In this document: piece by piece, positions 12,201 through 23,300 of the stretch
Position numbering within the stretch: the first letter of the stretch is position 1
Layout of the letters: each line of letters opens with the position of its first letter
DNA from: Zonotrichia leucophrys gambelii
Lineage: Eukaryota; Chordata; Aves; Passeriformes; Passerellidae
Assembly: GCF_028769735.1 (NCBI RefSeq)
Contig: NC_088170.1
Span: 42,944,920-43,008,919 of the forward strand
DNA length: 64,000 bases
Direction: 5' to 3'
The notes under the pieces: model-generated
What the model was told of the DNA's origin: nothing
Databases searched by the model: none
Seen by the model: the letters and a program-made list of their open reading frames with translations, nothing else
Position numbers and translations under genes: made by a program

Positions 12201-14810
12201 TAACAGGCAAAGCACTCTCCAGTACACAAAATGAACAATACCAGATGACGAAACTCATTCACTGCTCTGAAGAGACGACAAATTCAGAAAGTCTCTCTGG
12301 TGGGTGGTTGCTCTGTTATGAGTCCCTCTGGCACTGGAAAAGGCTGCAGAGTAGGTCCCAGCAGGCTGTGAAGTGTTCTTGATGTTTCCCCGGGTCCTGG
12401 TCTGGAGCAGATTCAAATGGTTCCAAGAAAAGGGAAAGAAAAACAGTCCAGGGAAAGCTCAGACTGCCCCAGCTAGCTAAATTAACTAACTAAAAAGCAA
12501 AAGGAGCATGATGTTCTGCCCCATCTGTGCCCAGATACCAACAGTCCAGCCAAATGTGGAGGAGTGAGTGAGGCTGATAACAAAAACCTTGTGCTTCTTC
12601 TCCCTGCCTTTGCTCTGAGAGCCAGTTTTGAAGGCACAGAATAGAATATCCAGCATGAACAGAACACATGACTGGGGATAAAAGCATCATAAAATCACCC
12701 TAGGACACCATATTACAAAATTCAATAGGGGCTATCCTTAAGACTGGTGTGTTTATAAGATATGAGAGCTGATGTTGTCCTATCAGGTCTGCAGCAGTGC
12801 AGTAGGTGTTGTCTCATGCTTGTGACCTTTCTGTAATCAGGTGACATCCAGGAACTCTACAATACTAAGTTAGCTCCTGGACATGCAGCAGCTTTTTCAG
12901 ATGATTGTGACCTGCCTTCTACACATGAAATCGTTAGAAGTGTAGGGATGCAGGTAAGATGCCATTCTGGAATTCTAATAACAAATTTGTTTGCCCATAA
13001 AGGTAAGATGATTTTATGTGTTTTCCCCAAAGTGAAAGTTTTATATATGTAGATATAGATAGCTTTGTAATAGTACAGGTAATTAAGGACTTTTTGTATT
13101 GGTACAATTGTGATGCTGCATGACTTAATGTGGGCTACCAAAAGACAAACATAGCAAGAGAAAAGGCTTATCAAACTTCCATGGTACAATATTGTGGAAA
13201 AAGTAATTTAATATCTGGAAGTATCCTGCCTTACAGCCTTGTCATACAGAGCTAACAACAGGTAACTACCATCTAGAAACTTATCTTGGGAAGAGCATAT
13301 TCAATCTCCTTCTCAGTGAGAGTGAAGTGCATTTAAATGTATCTTTACAGAGATTCATAGGGGATGAATATACTTTTTTATTTCTTAGAACACATACATG
13401 GGATTCCTGGACTACAGAAAGCAAGCCATTAGAGATCTTGGCATCAGCCCCAGCACCTGCACCTTTAATCCTGGAGTAATTGTTGGTAACATGACTGAAT
13501 GGAAACATCAGTGGATCACACAGCAATTGGAAAAGTGGATGCGAAGAAATGTAGAGTATGTGTAGAAATTAGCTTCGCACTGGACTTTTAATACTTGTTT
13601 TACAGTTTTACATTTAAAAGCCCTTACAGGTTTTTTTAACTCCAAGCAGGCTTTCTTTTGAGATCTTGTCAAGTGAAGTAACTCGTGTTCCAGCATTTCC
13701 ATCTGTTTAAATTTGACCAATCCTGTACCAGAAAATGGCCACTTGGAATTTTAGTCTTGTGTTCAATCACAAGCCACACTTAATCCTGAGGGACGTTGAG
13801 AACATGTGGTTCTCATTTTGGGTGACCAACTTAGCCTGGGATGAAGCCACTGAATGATCTTCCCTTCCTGAGGCTTGCTTAAAGAAGGAGGAGTATTTTC
13901 TTCTTGCCAGATATTTATTTTTAATCTGCCTTTTGTACTAAAGATTCCTTGAGGTTTTGAACATATTATTTTTCCTTTTGCAGGGAAAACCTCTATAGCA
14001 GTACCCTTGGGGGAGGTGTGGCAACCTCCCCAATGCTGATTGTATTTCATGGAAAATATTCCTCTATTAATCCTATGTGGCACGTAAGGCATCTTGGTAA
14101 GTTGAATTTCTCACTGTTTGCAAGTTGGAACTAAGATGAATCTGTGAGATTCCAGTGCAAGACCTTAGGTGACTTTACCTCATGTGCCACTTACATGGAA
14201 GGAACATATGAAATACCTGAATATAGTGAGACTGAAAAAAGTCAGGTGCAATGGAAGAAAAGGGGAGACCTGGCAGTGTTTGTTATCAACATTTTGGAGG
14301 ATGTAGTTACCTTTCACCTAGGGAGTGGTGAATTACCCTAGAAAAAACATAATGGCTTAGCTGGTATGGTAAAATTAATAGATTTTACTTTGTTTTTAAT
14401 CCCAGCTATGCCAAGATGTTAAAAGTGTTGAGAGAGAAAACTTGCTCAGTTTTTGCTGATGCCGCATAAGAGGCATCAAGCTGAAAATAGCTGCTGTATC
14501 ATACAACTAGTTGTAAACTAACATGAAAGCATACCTATCAGATTTCTGAAAAAAGTCACCTGAATTTGACTCACTCTACAGTGTCTTCCATTATCAAAAA
14601 TTGCATTTAAATTTTTTTTTTTAATCTACCTATGCAGGTTGGAGTCCTGATGCCCGTTACTCAGAGCAATTTCTTCAACAAGCTAAATTACTTCACTGGA
14701 ATGGGAGATACAAACCTTGGGACTACCCCAGTGTCCACACTGATCTCTGGGAAAACTGGTTTATTCCTGACCCCTCAGGGAAGTTCAAATTAACTCGTCC
14801 TGACAGGTGA
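3296..14810 (+). CDS. GLT8D2: Glycosyltransferase 8 domain-containing protein 2 (9 coding exons, 350 aa)
   Basis: Coding exons: 3296-3314, 4727-4822, 6006-6174, 7848-7965, 9325-9409, 12841-12953, 13389-13555, 13984-14096 and 14638-14810. All have GT-AG borders and consistent phase, and total 1053 nt. The product is a type II membrane protein of the GT8 family. It has a very short cytosolic N-terminus (MALLKK), one hydrophobic anchor at about residues 7-24 and a lumenal catalytic domain. Visible GT8 features are PVVICAAAGRMGA after the stem, YLDDDVIVQ at 154-162 with the metal-binding DxD at 156-158, and a late histidine in FHGKY (H278). The sugar donor and acceptor are not established for this protein, and its Golgi location is inferred from the topology. 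Sequons are visible in the stem (NET) and near NMTEW. Length is close to the human 349 aa. Introns carry a CR1 tail, a solo LTR and a hairpin-bearing tandem repeat. The gene is convergent with TDG. Confidence 0.96.
6600..7200. repeat. Degenerate tandem repeat, about 215-225 bp period, three copies, with hairpins
   Basis: Three recurring blocks begin near 6,672, 6,897 and 7,106. Each carries 'ttcatttcatga(c/a)aggaaa' followed by 'atttcaatgaat'. Between them is TTCATTTC-rich DNA. The first copy is flanked by a near-perfect inverted repeat at 6,654-6,698, with 17-base arms around an 11-base centre that is itself palindromic (AAGAATTCTT). The other two copies keep imperfect versions. The block lies in GLT8D2 intron 3 and encodes nothing recognisable. 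Confidence 0.75.
8575..9095 (+). mobile_element. CR1 LINE 3' fragment
   Basis: The sequence reads as the degraded C-terminal part of the CR1 reverse transcriptase frame, including translations resembling LKHLLYGRL and YLKGSNKR. It is followed by the characteristic CR1 3' segment 'ttgcccagagagactgttgg' and an 'attctgtgagg' end. It is 5' truncated and has stop codons in all frames, and sits in GLT8D2 intron 4. The family is assigned from established knowledge of avian CR1 tails. Confidence 0.85.
9902..10400 (-). repeat. CpG-rich interspersed block, possibly LTR-derived
   Basis: Composition changes abruptly from AT-rich intron to a segment with several CpGs (for example 'accacgcatgcgccacc') and then back to AT-rich DNA. 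On the minus strand there is a TATA-like 'gcatataagggg' near 9,975-9,985. A 90-codon minus-strand frame (10,151-10,423) has no match I recognise. The pattern suggests an old retroviral LTR or flanking internal piece in GLT8D2 intron 5, but no termini or target duplication were found. Confidence 0.35.
12095..12707 (-). mobile_element. Solo ERV LTR, 613 bp, with 5-bp target duplication
   Basis: The element runs from TGTGCTGG to CCTAGGACA on the plus strand, so it begins TG and ends CA. It is flanked by CCATA on both sides (12,090-12,094 and 12,708-12,712). An AATAAA on the minus strand (plus 'tttatt' at about 12,197) sits near the left end, so the LTR reads right to left. It lies in GLT8D2 intron 5, antisense to the gene. 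No internal viral sequence remains, which fits LTR-LTR recombination after insertion. Confidence 0.88.
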
Positions 14811-17336
14811 TACTGAAATACTGCATAACATAGTGTATAGGACGCATTTAATAGTTTGAGATGCAACATGTTGTATGATTTTACAAAACAAAGTATTTGT
14901 TAAAAATATGAAAAACTGACCATCAGTTTTGTGTGCTTATGGCAGCTGAGGGAGGCTGAAGTGACCAATACATGGTTCAGATTTTTCACGTAAGGTGAGG
15001 AAACAAATGTATTTGACAATGAAGTATTTTCATTAAACACAGAGGTGAAATTCAGTGTCAGAAAGAGTGCTTTAATTTAAGGTCTTTCTAAGATTCCAGT
15101 ATCTTCTAAGAGAAAAAAAATCTACACAGGAGATAGCTGCAGTGTTATGTACAAGAAGTGTTTAGTTATCTAGCCCACATTAAACAGCCTGAATTGAAAA
15201 CCTGGGCAGATATTACTGTGTTCTGTTGTGGGGTGACTGTTTTGTGCATCTCTGTGTATAACACATCCTATCAAGATGCAAAATACATTCCAATACACTG
15301 AAGTACAATTCCCAATTTTATTGTGAAACACTGATAGATTTAAGACAAATTAAGAACTTCTGTATCACTGTAACAAAAAGAGCACCAGTTTTGAGGAAGG
15401 ACACAGAACTGCAGTATTTAGTGGAATGGTCATTGTACACTTAACTGTATTTTATATCCAGATAACCAAGTGGGTGATTCCATTAAGGAAGAGACCTTTC
15501 CCTTCCAATCAAACAGGATAGCCTTTCAGGAGTTACATCCTACTGTATTACATACGCAGCAGTGCTAATTTCATGCTTCTAATTTTATTGAAAATAAAAC
15601 TAAATTTAAACAAATCCCTGATGCAAGATACTTCAAGCACCTGCAGGAAAACATCCATGTAAACAGTAATACATGTTTCAGTACACGTTAAATAACAGAC
15701 AAGTCCTATAACTTTCTGACAATATGTGGAATAGCTTTTTGCTGCAGCTAATAAACACAATCAGAATTATAATGCACACTCACTCGATTGAAGATTTTCA
15801 GAATTAACCCACATAATTTGGGAAGAAACTGTAAACACGCCTGCCTCACAACAAGCTGACAGTATGTGATCTCTGTAAGAGGTGTTACAGCAGGATTAGA
15901 ACCTACATTAACCAGTTACACACAACTGTCACTAGCTGTGAAGAGAGGATAAATCACACTGGTACAGGAATCTCTGACCAGCACGGAGTGTGGAGATACT
16001 GTTTGTGTCTGTTTTCAAGTATGTGAAGCACCAAATGTCATAAGATTATCAAAACTTTAGTGTTTTGATCAGCTTAGTGCTTTTACTTCATCTTTTCCTC
16101 ACATGATAAAAGAGGGAAAGAAGATGAGAGTTAGGCACCAGGATGAATTTTTTTTTCCTCAGTCACTAATATTGGCCAAAAATGTGTATAATTTAGGCAA
16201 GTTCCTCAGAAGAGAGTTATAGTTTTTACAGACAACTTATTCATGGAACAGCTGTCCCTGTATTCAACTTAGTGTTTTTAACTTTTAAGTGGAATAAAGG
16301 GAAGACCCTCTAAGGTAGGACAGATTGAAGAGAGCTTAATGTTAAAAACTGCTAAACTGCAAATCTATTTCACCCAGTGCTAATTGTACATGATGTAAAT
16401 AATATAGCTGTGCTTGACTTTTAAAGACAAAGCAGTCTTTCAGTTCTCTGTCTCATTCAAAGGGGTTGTCTCCTGCTAAATGTCAGGCAAAAGGACTAAC
16501 TTTATGGAAATGATGGGGTTTAAATACCACAGAATTCAAGAACTACCACTGCTCTTTGTTTTTGCTTTTTTTATAAAAGCAATTCTAGTTCCTTACATTG
16601 GAATTTAAGGGGGAAAGAGATGGAGTGGTAGAGAAACTTTATCCTAAGAGATCTCAGCTAGAATATTTAGGCCCTGTCCTGTGTGACACAAGTTTTCCTC
16701 TCCAGTGTTGTGACTTGAGATGATGTCTTCACTCCCTTCATCCTCAATTATGGTACACTCACTGAACAGACAGAGCTCTCTCATCCCACCCAGAAGACGG
16801 CACCCATAGCTGCAGAACACAACTTTCTATGCTTTTTAAGACGGTAAAAGGCAGGCTTAAAAAGCGCTATTTCCTTAACTGTGCATGATTAAAAACACTG
16901 TTTTACACAAGGTAAGGGTACATTTTCCATTTTCTCCTCTGGATATAAAAGTACTAAGAGATATCCAAATATTGAGGCATCAGTAAAAAGTATACTGCTG
17001 CTGTTCCTACCACGTTGCCATTTATGGAATAAAATTAACACCCCAAAGAAATCTTCACAAACGAGAAAGCAATTTGTCAAAACTGGAAGAAATGGTATAC
17101 GTTAAATATAAAACTCATATACAAAAAAGGGCTAACTTTTTTTAAAAAGTTTGGACAGTTCCTTAAAATTATCTAGTTCATGGATTTCAGCCTACCACAC
17201 ACTTACTTTGGACTACAATAAAATAACTAGGGGAAATAAAATACTATTCAGATGCTTCAGTTGGAGAACTGAGGTACCAATCTTGATCACTGCATTAAAA
17301 CTGCAGCATGTGTGCATAGCCGAGAAGAAACAGCTC
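14811..17336. other. Convergent 3' UTR zone of GLT8D2 (+) and TDG (-)
   Basis: No further coding exon is visible between the GLT8D2 stop (14,808-14,810) and the TDG stop (17,337-17,339). Candidate poly(A) signals are ATTAAA near 15,030 (+), AATAAA at 15,593-15,598 (+), AATAAA on the minus strand at 15,584-15,589, and a second minus-strand one at 15,317-15,322. A TDG 3' UTR of about 1.7-2 kb fits either minus-strand signal. This interval would then be mostly transcribed UTR, with possible overlap of the two transcripts. Confidence 0.6.
15584..15598. terminator. Bidirectional poly(A) signal pair for GLT8D2 and TDG
   Basis: TTTATT at 15,584-15,589 is AATAAA on the minus strand. Only 3 bases separate it from AATAAA at 15,593-15,598 on the plus strand, forming the short palindrome TTTTATTGAAAATAAAA. 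It lies between the two convergent stop codons, so a single site could end both transcripts. Use of the signals is inferred, because no transcript data are available here. Confidence 0.45.
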
Positions 17337-20300
17337 CTACATGCTGCTTCCTTCCTTTTCTTGTGTCATGCCAGCATTGAACTCTGGAATCTGGTCTGCA
17401 AAGGACTGTGTCATCCACTGTCCATTAGGAACCTCACCGAAGGACGAGCCTTTGCAGTACTGTGGATTGCTTCCTGCTGAACAAACAAAAATCACACAAT
17501 TTTTAAAGGCAGTTTGTCACAGACATCTTTTGTGAAAAATCCTTTCTTTAGGATTTTTCCCCCTTCTGGGAAGCTGAGGCCCCAGAAGGGGAATGTAAAC
17601 AATGGTTATCTGCTGCTGTGGAATGCAACAGGTGCACCTGTGATTGGCCCATGTTGGATGTGTACAATTAAGGGCCAATCAAAGGCCGAGCTCTCTCTGG
17701 GACAGAATCAGAGAGAGCTCCTTTGTTTATTCTTGTCCTTTTCTATTCTTAGGATAGCAAGCTTCTGAACTTTTCTCTCTATTCCTTTTAGTATAGTTTT
17801 AATGTAACATATATCATAAATCAATAAATCCAGCTTTCTGATCATGAAGTCAACAATCTCATCTATCTCTTCACCCCTGAAAGACCCTTGCAAGCCCTGT
17901 AACAGCAGTTGACACCACAGGCTCTTTGTTCCCCAGCAATGGCTGCAGACTGAATGCCCCAAGCACTTTACCAGTCCCATCTGAAGACAAGCTGCACTGG
18001 TCAGTGTCATACAGCGCACGGTCACAGTAAGCTCCTCCATATGCTGCTTCATAGCCTGGGTCATACTTTTCTTCTTTGACAGCCATCTTTTTAGCATCCT
18101 CTGGACAAACAGAACAGCTCAAGCATTAATATTTAGAATAAAAATTATCAAAGAGGACTTTTATCAGAAAAGCCACAAATTGTACAAGATTCTACCTGCT
18201 CTCCTTAAAAATGTAGGCTGTACTACAGAGAACAGAATCTATAATTCTATACCACACAGTTTAGTGAATCACATCGCCCCATTAAAAAATTCTTTATTTC
18301 TTTCTGCTTGGGAAACTGCTAGTATTGTACACTACATTACGTTTTAATGAAGTGTTAACAAAATAAAAACAATACCTTGTGCAAGTTGCAAGTCAAATGT
18401 GTACTGCACCTCCTGGACCTCCATGTTGGGTGCGATGCCTTTCAGTTGATCCCTTAAGTCTTTCAGCTTAATGTAATAATGTACTTTATCTTGTGCCCGA
18501 GGAAACTGAGCACATCTTGCACTGGAAGATGGCATAACGTAGCAGAGCTTGAAACAAAGACCAAGAAAAAAAGCATTACTGATCCCTGAGCTATGAGTTA
18601 CTACTTAGTGCATTCAGAACAACTTAACTCTTCTAACTATTTGTACAAACTTCAACTAATGCCACAGGTGGTTGTGGAAGGGGCTAAAATGAGTTTTCAT
18701 TTTTCTTGGCTAGCCATCTGTCTTGCCCTGAAGACAAGGCTGATTACCAGCTGCTAAGTGAGCACAATTTTCACCAGTTATTTATGTGCTGCAGGAGAAG
18801 CAACAACATGTGTGTTACAAGAGAGCAGAGCACACTCCAGAACTCCCTGAACAAGCAGAGGTCTGAGCCAGGGCATAGAGGAGTACATGATAGCAAGCAA
18901 AGACCCCAAAGCAGTGAGGGAAGCAGCACAGGTTAATTAGCCTGGCCTATTGGTGAAGTGCATCTGCATGATGTAAACCAGGGTGTGAAACTGTTGTTAG
19001 TGCGGTTGGAGCCAGCTTCAGTGTTTCTACCTCTGCCTACAGCCCTAACTAAAGATATCAAGTTAGTTCAAGAAAAACAAACTGTATTCAATACTTCTAT
19101 TATCATGCAGTCTTTATGAACAAGTACCAGTAAAGGGGATTATTTTTCTTACAAATACATCTACTGTAGAAGTCCTTAAGGGCTACCTAAGGAGAAAATA
19201 TTTTATCCAACGATTCTTCAGGCTCTAATGGCAACACTTCCACCTTTAGAGAAAGGCAGCTGAAACTTGCAGCACTAGTAATTGAGGATAGAAATAAGAA
19301 GAAAAACAATCCAAACTTTTGAACTGACAAGATAATGAAGCTTTAGAATAAGCTACCTTGGCAAGCAGTGTAATCGCCTTTGCTCAAACTTATTTATAAG
19401 AACACATTAAACAATCCAATTATTAATGATACATAGCTGGTCTCTTGAGATATTTTCCAGCATTAGAGTTCTATGACTAATGCACTCTTCATCAAATTGC
19501 TTGTTTTATCTTAAGCATCCAATTTAACTTCAAACTGCAGGAAGTTAAGGAGACCCAGTCTGACAGAAAAGCTTGGGCATGCCCAGATCCAGCAATGTTG
19601 AAGGGTCACGTGCAGTAACATAAGGATGGACTTGCTGTTCTTTCTCGCGCACTGTGGTACTGCATGGTTACGGTCAGTATCAAAATCCAGTAATACAAAT
19701 ACCCAGGGAATTGGACACGGGATCAGATAAAAATTATCATAAAAGCAGGTACGTGTTACTTGTATTTTATGCAGTCCTCAGAGAATGCACCAACCTATGA
19801 ACCATAACAAGCCATTTCTCAAAAGAAGTCTGCAAGGCTGAAGAAGCTGCATTAAAGATGGGTCCAAAAACTGCACTACTCCCCTTTCTCTAAGTAAAAA
19901 CCTTTCACACCTCTTGTGCTCTGATCAAACTGGTGTAATCCTAAGTGTGTGCAAAGCCTGAGATTTCATTAATTTTAAAATAATCAATATGGAGTGTCCT
20001 AGTTTTGTTTCTCAGTCTCAATACTTACAGTTTCTGTATCTGGCACTTTGTGTGGCTGCAGTCCAAATTCCAAGTTCTTTACTTTAATTCCAAAAACTTC
20101 TTTACTAAAAATTTCATAAATACCTAAATGAAAATATAGGGTAAGTGAAAAAAAAAGCTAACAGCAGAAAAAGATTCATTTAAAAGTATAAGTTCCTCAC
20201 ATTTTCCATTAAAAGCTGCTATACGAGGTTTATACTTTTGTAGCTTCTGCATCAGAATTCGCCCTCCTTCCCGAAACTCTTTGCTACAAGACAAAATACT

Positions 20301-23300
20301 CAAAATTATAATCACAACTATTAATTCAATAACAAGCCTGTATTTCCTTTTATTGTCTTACCTGGAGAGGTCTTTGCTTCCAGGTGTTGTCCTTTCAACC
20401 ATGTTTGTAAATCCAATCCCATATTTATGTGGCAAGGTGTGGTCATCCATGTGGTTCAGCTGTTCATTACTCAGACCAGACATGAACAGACACTTCCCTG
20501 TGAAGTAGGAAGACAGATATGCATTTACCTTTTTCCAAGGAAAAGAAAACAGAGCCAAAAAATTCCACTTGACTACTGCACTACTGGAATGCTAAAGGAA
20601 GAATCTATTTTAACAAAGTATCAGTTAATTTGGGAAGACTACTGACCTATCCAGAAAGTTTTAAAGTAGCCAATATTACTTTACCTCTTCCACAGGCCCC
20701 AGTGAACAGGAATTCCTTATCATGCTCAGGCAAACCAGTCTTTTATTCTAGAAGCTCAGTACAGAGCTTTAGATTTTGTGATTCATTTAAGCAGCGATCA
20801 ATATGGATTTGAGGGGAAAGAGTGTGGCAAATACTATGTGTCAGCTTTCTTCGACAATTTGCCATTGCTTCTTCTTTCACTGGGCCTCTCTGACAGAACT
20901 CACTGTCTTGAACTCATATTTAGAATACAAAAATCCCTCTCTGAAGAAAAAATACCCAAAAACCAACAAACCAAAACCCAGGAGAAAAACAAAAAACAAA
21001 CTAGTTTAGTTAAAATGCCACAAGTTCTAATAAAGTTCTGCAAATGCTAAAAGAAGAAAGAAAAACAAAAACGTACAAAAATGATTTCCAGGTCCTGGGT
21101 AATGATGTCCTTTGTAAGCTGCCATCAGGCCAGGGTTTATGCCAATCTACAAAGACAGCAGTCCATTTTAACAATGACAACATGGCTTGCTAGTCAAGAA
21201 TTTAATCAAGTTACAGTAAGGATGCTTATTCAATTCTCACAAAGTTACTGTTAATAAACAAAAATGTATTAATGGCACCTTCCATAATTTTTTAAAAAAC
21301 CTGACAATTTTGCAGCAGTGCCTCATTCAAATGTGCAAGGTCAAAAGAGCAGCTCAGAGGGTGCAGAGCTTCCAGGAAATAAAGCACTGAGTTATGGGCT
21401 CTCATGAATCTGTACTAAACATGAGCCTTAGATTCCTCAGAAATTAGAACTAAGTACATAAAATGTAAAGCAGCTCTACACACAGGAAAGTTTATGTACT
21501 TTATCTTGCAAGATCTTGCCATATAAGCAATATAGATGAGTAAGCAGAAAGAATGTAAATCATAACAAGTAAATACAAGACTTTTCTACCTAATCTTGAA
21601 ATTGAATTACTCACTATCACAATATCCAGATCAAAGGTCAAAATATCAGGCAAAGTCTTGGTCAGAAGTTCAGCTTCAGATACACCATTAAAACGGTCCA
21701 CTTTTCTTTTGACTTTAAAAGTATCTGTGATCTTTTCTTGTTTGCCTTTGGACTTGGCTGGTTTTTCTTTTTTAGCAGCAGGCTTTTTGGGTTGCTTTGG
21801 CTCAGTTGGTTTGGCTTTTCTTTTCCTTCCCCCTTTTTTAACTTCTGAAACACACAACAAATACTCTTTTTGTACATTTCCCATGTTGCAGTGTGGATAC
21901 TCAAATAGACTCAGCTAAATGTATGGACACAAGGAGAAGGCAAAGAGGTAAATTTACCTTCAAAATTCATTAATTTAAGCAACACACCTGAAGCTTTCTC
22001 ATCTTCTGGCACTTAAAAGTTTAGAGATTCAGGCAGCACAGGCACTGGCCACGACATGACCACCCAGAGATTGCTCTCTCTCTCTATGTTCATTAATAAT
22101 GTTGAGCTGTAGAACGGTGTCACTTTCCAACAGTTAGTCTTTGTTTAAATAAGCCACACTATACAAAACAATTCTTAGTAACCAATTCCCTACCTGTGAT
22201 TACTACACAAACTAAGCAACCATTCAAACAAAAATATTTCAAATAAATTATACTGTACTTCTCTTGCAGAAAGTTTAAAAAAATAGGTATTTTGAAGCCA
22301 GAATCTTAAAAAAACCTTCTCTAACACAATACTAAAACCCACTACTTCAGCAAAGATAATGCATTTACCTATTGAAAAAAAAATCTACTTTTCTTGGAAC
22401 AAGATAATTATGTGAGACTGAACAATGTGCATATATTCACATCCATTTACTTCCTCTCTTTTAATTATCTGTTAGAACATGTTTCTTAAAGAATACAATT
22501 AATCAGTACTTCTGCAGTGACCATCAAGGAAAGGAAATCCAATAGGTCCAAGGAAGCAATTTAAGAGCAATATTTTTTTCCCAATCACTCACTCTCACTT
22601 CAGCTCACTCGCATAGCCCAGTCAAGCTACCTTTTGGAGGCTCCTGAGCAATGTTTGTCTCTGGAATGCTGTCTAGAGCTGGCTGCTCAGTCATCATTTC
22701 CATGCTGGGCACTGCAGTCATCATCTGATGGAATGGAAACGAGTAAAATGCTTGAGCTTGCTGAAGATATGCGTAGTATCTTAGAGAGGAAGAAAGAAAG
22801 AAATAATTTGTCAACAATTTAGAAACTTACCGATGTACCAAACAGAATGTAAAGGTCAAACTTTATCAAGGCTGGCATGTACTGCACTTACATTCTCTGA
22901 TGACTCTGTTAACCCACAACATCAAAGCAGTCTGGCTGCTTAGCTGGTATCAGTTAACCCCAACATTAACAGCACAATTCTCCTGTAATTGCTATGATGT
23001 GGAATTAACACAGCATTTGTAAGGGCAGAATAGAGCTTTTATCTTTTCTTTTTTTTTTGTCAAATCATGGTAGCACATATTTCCAAAGCAAACTGTCTAT
23101 CAAACAGACCAACAATTTATAACACATGTTGAGCTAAAGGTCTCTGGGCTTCCAGAAGTTCCCTAAATTTTAGATCTTTTTTATGTGGCATCAGTTGCTT
23201 GATCTGATAAGATACAGAATGGATGAATCATTCAGGGTTGTAAAGCATTAAGAATACACACAGGATTTGCCACTATGCAGATTATTAAACAGCTTTAACA

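Noticed and set aside
17708..18122. Minus-strand frames suggesting an alternative TDG C-terminus
   Set aside because: They run past the GTAAAGT donor of exon 9 into the intron and LTR. The spliced reading restores the conserved C-terminus, so these are intron readthrough unless transcripts show retention.
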